Origin: Alphaproteobacteria bacterium
GTDB lineage: Bacteria > Pseudomonadota > Alphaproteobacteria > Caulobacterales > Parvularculaceae
Length of the DNA stretch: 49,545 bases
Assembly: GCA_016125455.1 (NCBI GenBank)
Contig: WGLS01000025.1
Location: 1 to 49,545 of the forward strand
Direction of reading: 5' to 3'
Part shown: positions 8,516 to 17,073 of the stretch, in pieces
How the letters are laid out: every line of letters begins with the position of its first letter
Numbering within the stretch: position 1 is the stretch's first letter
Program-made: the position numbers and the translations under genes
Notes under the pieces: generated by a model
Told to the model about the DNA's origin: nothing
What the model saw: the letters and a program-made list of their open reading frames with translations, nothing else
Database searches by the model: none

Positions 8516-8600
8516 GCCGCCGGCGCGGAAAAGCGACGCGCCGCGGCAGTTATCCATGAGGGAGGCGCGGCGCCTCCTTGGCCGACATGGTGGAGGGCTC

Positions 8601-9821
8601 ATGAAAATCGCGGTTTTGCGTGAAACCAAGCCGAACGAGACGCGTGTCGCCGCGTCGCCGGAAACGGTGAAGAAGTTCGTTGGACTTGGGGTCGAGGTCG
8701 CCGTCGAGGCGGGCGCAGGCGAGGCGGCGTCGATGCCTGACGCGGCCTACAAGGATGCTGGCGCGACCATTGCCAAGGACGCCAAATCCGCCGCCAAGGG
8801 CGCCGCGTTAGCGTTGAAGGTGCTTGGGCCAACTGAAGCGGAAATCGCCGCCTTGCCGCGCGGCTGCGCGATTGTGTCGATCGTCGCGCCGCACGCCAAT
8901 GGCGACCTCCTGAACGCCGCCGCCAAGGCGGGGATAGACCTCTTCGCCATGGACCTCATGCCGCGCATCACGCGCGCGCAGTCGATGGATGTCCTGTCAT
9001 CCCAGTCAAACCTCGCCGGCTACAAGGCGGTTATAGACGCAGCGGCCTACATTGGCAGCGCAATGCCGATGATGATGACGGCGGCGGGCACGATTGCGCC
9101 GGCGAAAGTCTTTGTCATGGGCGCAGGCGTCGCGGGCCTGCAGGCGATTGCGACAGCCCGCCGACTTGGCGCGGTCGTTTCCGCGACCGACGTCCGCTTT
9201 GCGGCAAAGGAACAGGTTGAAAGCCTTGGCGCGACGTTTGTCGTCGTCGATGAGGCGGCCATGAAGGAGGCCGAGACCGAAGGCGGCTACGCCAAGGAAA
9301 TGTCCCAGGATTTCCAGACGCGCCAGGCCGAGTTCGTCGCAGAGCACATCAAGAAACAGGACATCGTCGTGACGACCGCGCTGATCCCCGGTCGTCCGGC
9401 GCCGCGCCTTGTTTCCGAGGAAATGGTGCGGTCGATGCGCAAGGGATCGGTCATCGTCGATCTTGCGGCGGAGCAGGGCGGCAATGTCGCCCTGACCCGG
9501 CCCGGCGAAACGGTCGACGTGGATGGCGTATCGATCATCGGGCACCGAAACGTGCCCGGCAGGCTGGCGGCCGATGCGTCCGCGCTGTACGCGCGCAACG
9601 TCTTCAATTTTGTCTCGACGTTTTTCGATAAGGACTCCGGCACATTCCCGACCGACTGGGATGACGACATCGTCAAGGCCATAGCGCTGGTCCGAGCGGG
9701 TGCGATCATTCACCCGCAATTCGCCGGCGAACCCGCGACCGCAGCGCCCGAAGCCGAGACCGGCGCGGAACCCGAAGATCAGGCCCCGGCCGAAAGCAAT
9801 GGGGAGACGGACAATGCTTGA
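8601..9821 (+). CDS. pntAA: NAD(P) transhydrogenase subunit alpha part 1 (NAD-binding)
   Basis: The 406-residue NAD(H)-binding domain I of the proton-translocating transhydrogenase, peripheral on the cytoplasmic face. It opens with [17 protein letters not shown] and contains the nucleotide-binding [22 protein letters not shown] segment (shown in part), followed by ATDVR and the [13 protein letters not shown] stretch of the alanine dehydrogenase/PntAA fold. The last 28 residues are an acidic, proline/alanine-rich tail beyond the usual domain end. GGAGGG upstream sets ATG 8601. The gene overlaps pntAB by 8 bases, which suggests translational coupling. With PntAB and PntB it makes NADPH from NADH at the expense of the proton gradient. 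Confidence 0.95.
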   Translation: MKIAVLRETKPNETRVAASPETVKKFVGLGVEVAVEAGAGEAASMPDAAYKDAGATIAKDAKSAAKGAALALKVLGPTEAEIAALPRGCAIVSIVAPHANGDLLNAAAKAGIDLFAMDLMPRITRAQSMDVLSSQSNLAGYKAVIDAAAYIGSAMPMMMTAAGTIAPAKVFVMGAGVAGLQAIATARRLGAVVSATDVRFAAKEQVESLGATFVVVDEAAMKEAETEGGYAKEMSQDFQTRQAEFVAEHIKKQDIVVTTALIPGRPAPRLVSEEMVRSMRKGSVIVDLAAEQGGNVALTRPGETVDVDGVSIIGHRNVPGRLAADASALYARNVFNFVSTFFDKDSGTFPTDWDDDIVKAIALVRAGAIIHPQFAGEPATAAPEAETGAEPEDQAPAESNGETDNA

Positions 9822-10293
9822 GCAATCCCAACAGGAAGTCGAAGAAGCGGCCCGCGCCGTGCAGGACCTCGCCGCAACGGCTGACCAGGCGGCGTCCGGC
9901 GCGCTGTCGGACGCGCAAACGGCCCAGGCCGCGGCGGCGCAGGCGCGCGAAATCTCCGAAAAGCTTCTTGCTTACGCTGACATGCTGAATTCGCCGTCTG
10001 AGATCGTTTATCTGCTTGGCATTTTCGTACTGGCGATTTTCGTGGGATACTACGTTGTCTGGTCGGTGACGCCGGCGCTGCACACGCCGCTGATGTCGGT
10101 CACCAACGCGATTTCCTCGGTCGTGGTCGTTGGCGCGCTGATTGCTCTTGGCGCTGACGTATCCCAGTCGGCTGCGGGTTTCTGGCCGAAGGCCTTCGGC
10201 TTTATCGCGGTGTCGCTCGCGAGCGTGAACATTTTCGGCGGGTTCCTCGTCACCCAGCGAATGCTCGCGATGTACAAAAAGAAAGCGCGATAG
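9814..10293 (+). CDS. pntAB: NAD(P) transhydrogenase subunit alpha part 2 (membrane)
   Basis: A 159-residue protein with an alanine/glutamate-rich coiled N-terminus (1-50), then about four membrane helices, with the conserved [20 protein letters not shown] motif characteristic of the alpha-2 membrane domain. Split pntAA/pntAB genes are the rule in Alphaproteobacteria, in contrast to the fused pntA of enterics. It overlaps pntAA by 8 bases and is followed 9 bases later by pntB. Together with the membrane part of PntB it forms the proton channel. Confidence 0.95.
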   Translation: MLEQSQQEVEEAARAVQDLAATADQAASGALSDAQTAQAAAAQAREISEKLLAYADMLNSPSEIVYLLGIFVLAIFVGYYVVWSVTPALHTPLMSVTNAISSVVVVGALIALGADVSQSAAGFWPKAFGFIAVSLASVNIFGGFLVTQRMLAMYKKKAR

Positions 10294-10302
10294 GGGGCGG
10301 AC

Positions 10303-11706
10303 ATGGCGCAGAACCTTCCAGCTCTCCTCTACATCGCCTCAGGCGTTCTGTTCATTCTGGCGCTCCGGGGGCTTTCATCCCCGGAGACGGCCCGCGAAGG
10401 CAATCGATTTGGCGTCATCGGCATGGGCGTCGCCGTGCTGACGACTCTCTTTGTCCTTGAGAACAAGGGCTTCGGCACCTGGTTCCTGATCCTGATTGCC
10501 GTCGGCGCGGGAGCGATTCCCGGCGCCTATATCGCCCGCAAGGTGCCGATGACGGCGATGCCCCAGCTCGTCGCTGCGTTCCACTCGCTTGTTGGCCTTG
10601 CAGCGGTGTTCATTGCCTGGGGCGCTTTTCTTGCGCCGCGGGCGTTCGGCATTGGCGAGCCAGGGCATATCCATGCCGGCTCTATCCTCGAGATGTCTCT
10701 CGGCGTCGCAATCGGGGCGATTACTTTTTCCGGATCGCTGATCGCGTTTGCAAAGCTAAACGGCAACATGTCGGGCAAGCCGATTATCCTGCCGGCGCGC
10801 CACGCGATAAACATCGCCCTTGCTGCGGCGATCGTCTTGTCGATCCTGATCTTGATGAGCGGCGCGCAATCGCCGGTTCTGTTCGCAATCCTGACAGCGC
10901 TTGCCTTCGTGATCGGGTTCCTGCTGATCGTTCCGATTGGCGGTGCGGACATGCCCGTCGTCGTCTCGATGCTGAATTCTTACTCCGGCTGGGCGGCGGC
11001 CGGAATCGGGTTCACGCTTGAGAACATGGCGCTGATCGTAACGGGCGCCCTCGTCGGGTCCTCCGGCGCGATCCTCTCCTATATCATGTGCAAGGGCATG
11101 AACCGGTCTTTCATATCGGTCATTCTTGGCGGCTTTGGCGGCGAGGACGCCGGCCCTGCAGGCGGCGGCGCGGATGACCGACCGGTCAAGCAAGGGTCGG
11201 CCGACGACGCCGCGTTCGTCATGAAGAACGCCAGCAAGGTCATCATCGTGCCAGGCTATGGCATGGCGGTCGCCCAGGCGCAGCACGCGCTGAAGGAAAT
11301 GGCCGACGCATTGAAGAAAGAAGGCGTCGACGTCCGGTACGCCATCCATCCGGTCGCCGGCAGGATGCCGGGGCACATGAACGTGCTGTTGGCCGAGGCG
11401 CAGGTCCCTTACGATGAAGTCTTCGAACTGGAGGATATCAATTCCGAGTTCAGGACGGCCGATGTCGCTTTCGTCATTGGCGCCAATGACGTCACCAACC
11501 CGTCGGCGAAAACCGATCCGGCATCGCCGATTTACGGCATGCCGATCCTCGACGTGGAAAACGCCGGCACTGTGCTATTCATCAAGCGGTCGATGGCGTC
11601 CGGGTACGCTGGCGTCCAGAACGAACTCTTCTTCCGCGACAACACGATGATGCTTTTCGGCGACGCGAAGAAGATGTGCGAACAGATCGTCAAGAGCCTT
11701 CACTGA
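10303..11706 (+). CDS. pntB: NAD(P) transhydrogenase subunit beta
   Basis: A 467-residue protein: about nine membrane helices in the N-terminal 275 residues, then the soluble NADP(H)-binding domain III with VIIVPGYGMAVAQAQH, YAIHPVAGRMPGHMNVLLAEA, VIGANDVTNPSAK and SMASGYAGVQN, all hallmark segments. A ribosome site (GGGGCGGA) precedes ATG 10303. The length agrees with other bacterial PntB proteins. It closes the three-gene operon; the next gene begins 75 bases later on the same strand and could be read through. Confidence 0.96.
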   Translation: MAQNLPALLYIASGVLFILALRGLSSPETAREGNRFGVIGMGVAVLTTLFVLENKGFGTWFLILIAVGAGAIPGAYIARKVPMTAMPQLVAAFHSLVGLAAVFIAWGAFLAPRAFGIGEPGHIHAGSILEMSLGVAIGAITFSGSLIAFAKLNGNMSGKPIILPARHAINIALAAAIVLSILILMSGAQSPVLFAILTALAFVIGFLLIVPIGGADMPVVVSMLNSYSGWAAAGIGFTLENMALIVTGALVGSSGAILSYIMCKGMNRSFISVILGGFGGEDAGPAGGGADDRPVKQGSADDAAFVMKNASKVIIVPGYGMAVAQAQHALKEMADALKKEGVDVRYAIHPVAGRMPGHMNVLLAEAQVPYDEVFELEDINSEFRTADVAFVIGANDVTNPSAKTDPASPIYGMPILDVENAGTVLFIKRSMASGYAGVQNELFFRDNTMMLFGDAKKMCEQIVKSLH

Positions 11707-11781
11707 TCTGGGCTCGAAATTCGGGGAAGCCGGCCAGTACGTTGCAAGACGTCGCCGGCTGAAACAGGGAGAACCTTGCAC

Positions 11782-12747
11782 ATGAGAATGATCCTGCTTG
11801 GCGGCGTCGCCGCATTAGCGCTGGCGGCTTGCGGCGGCGCTTCGGAAAACGAACCGGCCGCGACCCCGTCGGAAGACGTCGCCGTCGAAGCGGCGGATGA
11901 TGGGGACGCCGAGGCGCCCGCCGCGGAGCCCTCAGGCCCGACGACAGCCATGGCCGCCCACGCGGGCGACATGGACGCGGTTCTCGCCGACCCGGCGCGA
12001 GCGGAAGATGCGGTCCGTGACGCGTATCGTCACCCTAAGGAGACGCTGGCGTTTTTCGGCATCGAACCCGGGATGACGGTGATCGACACGTTGCCAGGCG
12101 GGGGCTGGTACACGAAAATACTGATGTCGTATCTCGGCGCCGACGGGACAGTCATCGGAGCGGACTACTCCCGGGAAATGTGGCCGCTGTTCGGCGGCTT
12201 TGCGAATGAAGAATTCCTTGAGCGCAAGAAGACCTGGCCGGCCACCTGGTCCGATCAGGCAGCGTCCTGGGTGAACGGCGGCGCTGACGTCGCAGCGTTC
12301 CAGTTCGACGAATTGCCCGAGGAAATGGCGGGCACGGCGGATGCGATCTTGTTCATTCGCTCCCTGCACCACCTAAACCGCTTCGAAGAAGAAGGCGATT
12401 TTCTGACGAAAGCGCTCGCCGAGACGATGGCGGTCCTGAAGCCCGGCGGCATTGTCGGCGTCGTCCAGCATCGCGGTCCTGAAGGCAATGACGATGTTTG
12501 GGCGGAAGGCGATCAGGGCTACTTGAAGCAAAGCCAGGTGATTGCCGCGTTCGAGGGCGCAGGGTTTGAGCTCGTTGACTCCTCTGAGGTGAACGCGAAT
12601 CCAGCCGACGTGCCGACCAATGACGACATGGTCTGGCGCCTGCCGCCGACCTTGGGCACCAGCGCTGACAACGCGGAGCTTCGCGCTTCAATGGAAGCGA
12701 TTGGCGAAAGCGACCGGATGACGTTGAAATTCCGCAAGCCGGAGTAA
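11782..12747 (+). CDS. Lipoprotein with class I methyltransferase fold (COG4798-like)
   Basis: A 321-residue predicted lipoprotein: signal peptide with lipobox LAAC (Cys 17), then a low-complexity acidic/alanine linker (about 18-55), then a domain resembling SAM-dependent methyltransferases. Motif I appears as VIDTLPGGGW (100-109), followed by GADYS, a LFIRSLHHL-like motif IV region and LKPGGIVGVV. COG4798 'predicted methyltransferases' usually carry export signals like this one, but SAM is not expected outside the cytoplasm, so activity is doubtful. ATG 11782 follows GGGAGA; a TTG six bases earlier is an alternative. It ends at a strong terminator. Confidence 0.75.
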   Translation: MRMILLGGVAALALAACGGASENEPAATPSEDVAVEAADDGDAEAPAAEPSGPTTAMAAHAGDMDAVLADPARAEDAVRDAYRHPKETLAFFGIEPGMTVIDTLPGGGWYTKILMSYLGADGTVIGADYSREMWPLFGGFANEEFLERKKTWPATWSDQAASWVNGGADVAAFQFDELPEEMAGTADAILFIRSLHHLNRFEEEGDFLTKALAETMAVLKPGGIVGVVQHRGPEGNDDVWAEGDQGYLKQSQVIAAFEGAGFELVDSSEVNANPADVPTNDDMVWRLPPTLGTSADNAELRASMEAIGESDRMTLKFRKPE

Positions 12748-12776
12748 TGGGTTCCGCCAAGGCGAGGCCAGCATCG

Positions 12777-12809
12777 AAAAAGGCGCTTCCGGCAGGAAGC
12801 GCCTTTTTT
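12777..12809. terminator. Bidirectional intrinsic terminator
   Basis: A perfect 9-base stem GGCGCTTCC (12782-12790) / GGAAGCGCC (12795-12803) with loop GGCA, preceded by five A and followed by six T. The A and T runs on both sides let it stop transcription from the lipoprotein gene (+) and from the convergent mipA-like gene (-). Confidence 0.9.
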
Positions 12810-12860
12810 GATGTTCATCCTGCGGCCTAGGTGAAAGTGAACCCGCGGCGGCGCGGCGAC

Positions 12861-13823
12861 CTACATGTCGAAGGTGAATTCACGCATGAGGTGGAAACCA
12901 GCGACGAACTGGTCGCGTGAGCCGAACTGATCGATGATCGGCGTATCCGCAATATCCTGGAAGATGCGCCGGTAGCGAACGTAGGGGTTCACTGACCATC
13001 TCTTGCCGATATTGATGTAGCCGTTGAAGCTGCCGCCTACATCCCGGAACCCGGCATCCGCGTCGAAAACCGGCAATCCGGAAGCCGCCGCCTGGCCGGG
13101 CGTGACCGAAAAGAACGTATCGGCATAGTTATCGTCGACCCAGGTTATGTTGCCGGAAAAGGACGCCGAAAAGCGCTTTGTCGTAAACAGCAGGATCGTC
13201 CCCTGGCCGTCAGCGATCCATCCTTCATGTCCGCCAGCAACGCCTTTGCGCAACTTCGCTCGCAACGAGATCCGGTCAAGAAATGTCGTTGCGATGAAGC
13301 CGCCAGCTTCGAATGTGAAACCGATGTCGCCGAGCCCGACGAGAGCAGGATTATCTCGCTCCCGGCGGCGACCGGCGATGCGAAGCGACGGGCCAATAGC
13401 GAATCCGGAGAACCCGAACAGCGCAAGGTCAGCGCCATCGTCATCGAAAAAGAGGAAATTTCTGAACCGGACATAGACCTGAGGGTCCGGCTGAAATTCG
13501 TAGTCATCGGACCCAAAATAGTCGGGCGTGTACTGCGGGCCGACGCCGACGGACAGATTGGTCGTTTCCGGGACCAGAATCGTCAATACGCCTACAAAGC
13601 CTCGAAAGGGGTCCCAAGGCTGAGGCTGGTCGTATTCTTCATCGTTCATCGGGCCGACTTCGCGGACTGGCGGCGGCGGCCGCTTGCCGAAAATCGGGTC
13701 AAGGGTAGGTTCGTCGATCGTTTGCTGGGCTGCGGCCGGGTTTGCCCAGGCTGCAATGACAGCGACAATCGCCAACAAAGCCCGCTTGGGCGACGGGCGT
13801 TCTCCCGACTTCTCGAATGGCAT
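12861..13823 (-). CDS. MipA/OmpV-family outer membrane protein
   Basis: A 320-residue protein with a signal peptide (hydrophobic ALLAIVAVIAAWA, cleavage after AAA near residue 32). The mature part alternates polar and aromatic residues as in a beta-barrel and ends in an outer-membrane-type strand (MREFTFDM). Family features include VGVGPQYTPDYFGSDDYEF, a GPSLRIAGRRRERDNPAL-like second strand and the NPYVRYRRI segment. MipA/OmpV proteins are 12-strand barrels; some act as scaffolds for murein enzymes or in stress, but no function can be assigned here. A proline-rich stretch after the signal peptide (RPPPPVREVGPM) precedes the barrel. Confidence 0.85.
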   Translation of the reverse strand: MPFEKSGERPSPKRALLAIVAVIAAWANPAAAQQTIDEPTLDPIFGKRPPPPVREVGPMNDEEYDQPQPWDPFRGFVGVLTILVPETTNLSVGVGPQYTPDYFGSDDYEFQPDPQVYVRFRNFLFFDDDGADLALFGFSGFAIGPSLRIAGRRRERDNPALVGLGDIGFTFEAGGFIATTFLDRISLRAKLRKGVAGGHEGWIADGQGTILLFTTKRFSASFSGNITWVDDNYADTFFSVTPGQAAASGLPVFDADAGFRDVGGSFNGYINIGKRWSVNPYVRYRRIFQDIADTPIIDQFGSRDQFVAGFHLMREFTFDM

Positions 13824-14055
13824 TTTGTATCATCCCCTATTCGCCGCGACGCCAGTCAGGCGGATCAGCCGACGCGACGGCGTATTCTCCGATACCTGCG
13901 TCGCGTGAAATTTTCCATATCAGCGCCAGCAAAAACAGGCTGCCTCAGGAAAAGGGGAACGTAAAACGCAATTTTTCGCGACGTGCGTGTCGCCGCTGCG
14001 CGAAATGCCCTCAGGAACCGGTCGGCGATAGAGGTCGACGTCGATCTGCCGACGC

Positions 14056-14265
14056 TTATGCCGCGCCTTCGCGCTGGAGCCGCTTGCGCAGGAGTTTCCG
14101 CGCGCGCCTAACTGCCTCCGCCTTCTGCCGGGCGCGCTTTTCGGAAGGCTTCTCGTAAAACTTCCGCCGCTTCATCTCGCGGAACGTGCCTTCGCGCTGC
14201 ATCTTCTTTTTCAGGGCCCGCAGCGCCTGTTCGACATTATTGTCGCGAACTGAAATTTGAACCAG
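14056..14265 (-). CDS. rpsU: 30S ribosomal protein bS21, CTG start
   Basis: The frame encodes a complete bS21: [20 protein letters not shown], then [37 protein letters not shown] and a basic tail (69 residues). The only start that gives the full protein is CTG at 14265. An in-frame stop (TGA) lies two codons upstream, so no ATG, GTG or TTG can be used without losing the conserved N-terminus. GGAG stands 8 bases before the CTG, an ideal distance. An ATG seven bases upstream of the CTG is out of frame and opens an 11-codon frame that overlaps rpsU. COQ9 lies divergently at 14414, a common neighbour in Alphaproteobacteria. Confidence 0.9.
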   Translation of the reverse strand: MVQISVRDNNVEQALRALKKKMQREGTFREMKRRKFYEKPSEKRARQKAEAVRRARKLLRKRLQREGAA

Positions 14266-14413
14266 GGCTCATTCTCCAACAGCTAGAGCGTCGAAAGCGC
14301 AATGCCTCGACGCGTAAACCTTTTCGGGCGCGTCCTATACCAATCAGTCACGTTGAAGTCCACGCTGCTTCGGGGCAAATCCGGTGAAGATTTGATCTTT
14401 TGGAGCATCCGGG

Positions 14414-15064
14414 ATGACGCAACGACTGGACGACCTGAGGCGCAAACTACTGGAACCTACCCTGGATGCCGTGACCTTCGAAGGGGTCACGCGCGGCGCC
14501 CTGAAGCATGGGACGATGGCCGCCGGGGAATCTCCGACGAGCGTTGCCGCCGCCTGGCCGAACGGCGTCGACGACTTTCTGGCGTTCTGGTCGAAAACGG
14601 CCGATGACGCTGCGGTTGCGGCGCTGGCGGCGGCAAAGAGCGAGAAGCTGCGGATACGGGATCGTGTCGCGCTCGGCGTCTGGTCGCGGCTTGAGTATTT
14701 CGCGCCGCAAAAGGAAGCGGCGCGGCGTGCGGCCGCGGCAATCGCCTTCCCGTACCGCCATTCGTTGGCGGCGCGCCTCATCTGGCGGTCTGCGGATGCG
14801 ATATGGCGAGGCCTTGGCGATACGTCGACCGATTTCAACTACTATTCAAAACGAGGGATTCTTTCAGGCGTCATTTCAACGACACAGGCGCGCTGGCTGA
14901 CCGACGACAGTATGGACGCAAGCTTGACCCGGACATATCTGGAGCAACGCATCGACAACGTCATGCAGTTTGAAAAGGTGAAATCGAAACTGAAAGCGCC
15001 GGCGATGGACGAGCTGATTTCAAGGGCGGCGAAGCTCCGGCACGGCGGGGCGGGGTCGAACTAG
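14414..15064 (+). CDS. COQ9-family ubiquinone biosynthesis protein
   Basis: A 216-residue soluble helical protein of the COQ9 family, which binds lipids and supports late steps of ubiquinone synthesis. Family features are the N-terminal LLEPTLDAVTFEGVT, the lipid-binding helical region IWRSADAIWRGLGDTSTDFN followed by YYSKRGILSGV, and the late TRTYLEQRIDNVMQFEK. TetR-like in fold, but without a DNA-binding role. GGAG precedes ATG 14414. The last four bases overlap the end of the convergent purK gene through a shared CTAG. ubiX, another ubiquinone gene, lies 3.5 kb downstream. Confidence 0.9.
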   Translation: MTQRLDDLRRKLLEPTLDAVTFEGVTRGALKHGTMAAGESPTSVAAAWPNGVDDFLAFWSKTADDAAVAALAAAKSEKLRIRDRVALGVWSRLEYFAPQKEAARRAAAAIAFPYRHSLAARLIWRSADAIWRGLGDTSTDFNYYSKRGILSGVISTTQARWLTDDSMDASLTRTYLEQRIDNVMQFEKVKSKLKAPAMDELISRAAKLRHGGAGSN

Positions 15065-16179
15065 CCGCCGATCGGGACCAGCCTGGTCACATGACCCATT
15101 TTGCGGCCAGCGCGGGCGACGTCCTTGCCATAGAGCCTGACGCAGGCAAACGGATCCGCCGCGTGGTCGCGCCACGTTGCGACGTCATCGCCGATAAGGT
15201 TGATCATCTCCGCGTTGGCGAAGCGTCGCGTCGACCCCAGTGGCCAGCCGGCGACTGCCCGAATGTGCTGTTCGAACTGGCCAGTGACGCAGGCATCTTC
15301 GGTCCAGTGGCCGGAGTTGTGGACCCTCGGCGCGAGCTCGTTGACCAGCAGATCGCCATTGGTCTGAACGAAAAACTCGACTGCGATAACGCCCACATAG
15401 TCTAGCCGTTCAAGCAGGTCCGTAACGATCTGGCGACCGGCTTTGATTGACCGCGATGGAACGTTCGCAGGCACAATCGAGGTCCTGAGAATGCCTCCCC
15501 GGTGAACGTTTCTTGGGGCATCGTAGATCGCAATCTCCCCATTCCGGCCGCGCGCGCCGATGATCGATATCTCGCAGTCGAAGTCGATCATTCCCTCGAG
15601 AATGCACGGCGCGCCAGCGACTTCGCGCCAGGCGTCATCCGCCGCCGTCGCGTCAAGGCCATCGTCGATTGAGGGCAAGCGCACCTGGCCCTTGCCGTCA
15701 TATCCAAGCCGTCGCGTTTTGAGGATGGTGGGCCCGCCTATATCCCGGGCGGCCGCCACTATGTCGGCTGGGCTGTCGATCTGCCGAAAGGGCGCCGTCA
15801 CCGCGCCGAGCTCGTTGGCGAAAGTCTTCTCAATCAGGCGATCCTGAGCAACCCTGAGGACTTCGACATTCGGCGCCACCGCCACGCCTTCCAGCGCGAG
15901 ACTAGCTAACGGTCCGGCCGGCACGTTCTCAAATTCATAGGTAAGAACATCTACGCCAGCGGCGAACCCGCTCAGCGCGTGCGTGTCGTCAAAGGATCCC
16001 ATGCAAGTCGAAGCCGCCACGAACGACGCCGGCGATCCAGGCGCGTCGGCATAGATATGAGCGGACAGCCCGATACGACTGGCGGCAGCGGCCATCATTC
16101 GGCCAAGCTGACCGCCGCCGACGATCCCGATCGAGCCGCCGGGAGGCACGATTGGAAAACCTTCTCCGATATCCATCAT
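15061..16179 (-). CDS. purK: N5-carboxyaminoimidazole ribonucleotide synthase
   Basis: A 372-residue ATP-grasp enzyme that converts AIR, bicarbonate and ATP to N5-CAIR in purine synthesis. The N-terminal nucleotide-binding motif GGGQLGRM is at 21-28, and it carries [35 protein letters not shown] (substrate-side ATP-grasp strands) and [14 protein letters not shown], all typical. The start ATG overlaps the end of purE by four bases (ATGA), so the two are translationally coupled in the order purE-purK. The 3' end overlaps the convergent COQ9 gene by 4 bases. Confidence 0.96.
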   Translation of the reverse strand: MMDIGEGFPIVPPGGSIGIVGGGQLGRMMAAAASRIGLSAHIYADAPGSPASFVAASTCMGSFDDTHALSGFAAGVDVLTYEFENVPAGPLASLALEGVAVAPNVEVLRVAQDRLIEKTFANELGAVTAPFRQIDSPADIVAAARDIGGPTILKTRRLGYDGKGQVRLPSIDDGLDATAADDAWREVAGAPCILEGMIDFDCEISIIGARGRNGEIAIYDAPRNVHRGGILRTSIVPANVPSRSIKAGRQIVTDLLERLDYVGVIAVEFFVQTNGDLLVNELAPRVHNSGHWTEDACVTGQFEQHIRAVAGWPLGSTRRFANAEMINLIGDDVATWRDHAADPFACVRLYGKDVARAGRKMGHVTRLVPIGG

Positions 16180-16679
16180 TCAACTGTTTCGGGAACTGAG
16201 TCCGTCTGCTGCGCTCGCCAGGCACGCAAGGCTTCGGCGACGCCAGTATTCCGTAGGGCGACAATAGACGCAGCGGCAATCCCTGCGTTAGCCGCCCCGC
16301 CGTCACCGATCGCGACAGTCAGTACAGGCACGCCCTTCGGCATCTGAACAATCGACAGGAGACTGTCGAGCCCGTTCAGTCGCGCCGATTCCACAGGCAC
16401 GCCAATCACCGGCAGGTCCGTCAAGGCCGCTGTCATCCCCGGAAGGTGCGCAGCGCCGCCGGCGCCTGCAATAATGACTGACAATCCCCGCGCGGCCGCA
16501 GTTTCAGCATAAGAATAAAGGCGTCTCGGCGTGCGATGAGCCGAGATGACCTTCGCTTCGTACGACACCCCGAGCTCATCAAGCATTGCGCAGGCATTTC
16601 GCATGGTCGGCCAATCTGACCGCGAGCCCATGATGACGCCGACCAGCGGTCTTGCGCCACGATCTGCGGCATCATCCAT
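16176..16679 (-). CDS. purE: N5-carboxyaminoimidazole ribonucleotide mutase
   Basis: A 167-residue class I PurE that moves the carboxyl group of N5-CAIR to give [13 protein letters not shown] (18-26), SAHRTPRR (46-53), [12 protein letters not shown] and the [21 protein letters not shown] stretch are diagnostic. ATG 16679 is fixed by GGGAGGT upstream; the open frame upstream (to 16748) is spurious. First gene of purE-purK. Its 5' leader runs antisense through the promoter and body of the 6S RNA gene, so transcription of the two may interfere. Confidence 0.96.
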   Translation of the reverse strand: MDDAADRGARPLVGVIMGSRSDWPTMRNACAMLDELGVSYEAKVISAHRTPRRLYSYAETAAARGLSVIIAGAGGAAHLPGMTAALTDLPVIGVPVESARLNGLDSLLSIVQMPKGVPVLTVAIGDGGAANAGIAAASIVALRNTGVAEALRAWRAQQTDSVPETVE

Positions 16680-16698
16680 GGCTGACCTCCCTTTTGAA

Positions 16699-16727
16699 TT
16701 GGGTTCGGCGAAGGGCAGGGCGATACA
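16699..16727 (+). promoter_or_regulatory. Putative promoter of 6S RNA
   Basis: TTGGGT (16699-16704) and GATACA (16722-16727) are separated by 17 bases, a standard sigma-70-type layout, and would start transcription near 16734, which agrees with the 5' end predicted from the RNA fold. The -35 box lies only about 20 bases from the divergent purE start codon. Confidence 0.5.
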
Positions 16728-16732
16728 GCGCG

Positions 16733-16892
16733 TTCGAGATGATCGCAAGCGCCACCGCGCGCGACGCGTCGGCGCGAGCGTCGCGGGTGACGAAGAAACG
16801 CGAAGGCCGCGAGACGGGGGCGAATTCGGCCTCCGCGTTTCTTCTCACTGCGCGCGCTTGGATTACCGGCTGTGGCGTAGCCGTTTTCGGCG
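16733..16892 (+). ncRNA. ssrS: 6S RNA
   Basis: Two stretches match conserved parts of 6S RNA in the right order and distance: GAGATGATCGCAAGCG (16736-16751; E. coli has GAGATGTTCGCAAGCG) and, about 105 bases later, GGATTACCGGCTGTGGCG (16860-16877; E. coli GGGTTACAGCCTGCGGCG). Between them lies a rod-like hairpin: GAAGAAACGCG (16792-16802) pairs perfectly with CGCGTTTCTTC (16834-16844), extended inward by AGGCC/GGCCT (16804-16808 / 16828-16832) and outward by GTGA/TCAC and CGCG/CGCG. CGAGA (16735-16739) can pair with 16885-16889 as the closing stem. 6S RNA mimics an open promoter and sequesters RNA polymerase holoenzyme in stationary phase. Ends are approximate (within about 10 bases). Confidence 0.85.
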
Positions 16893-17073
16893 AGGAGGGG
16901 ATCTCCGCCGCGAAACGCGCGTCGCTACAGTTGTCGCTTCGAAAGCGCGCCGCAAGCGTCGTACGGCGAGATGGCCGGTTTGCGGGATGAGCCGTTAAAG
17001 TTTCCAGTTTACGGATTTGGTTAACCAGTTGGCCGCAGAATCGTTGACGCTTGCCGCTTGAGAGGGCCACGTA

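Noticed and set aside
16792-16844. The long hairpin read as an attenuator in the purE leader
   Set aside because: Conserved 6S sequences flank it on the plus strand and no T-run follows on either strand, so 6S RNA explains it better.
16672-17070. Open frames (132 codons minus strand, 112-150 codons plus strand) between purE and the GGDEF gene
   Set aside because: They cover the 6S RNA gene, have no ribosome sites and no recognisable domains.
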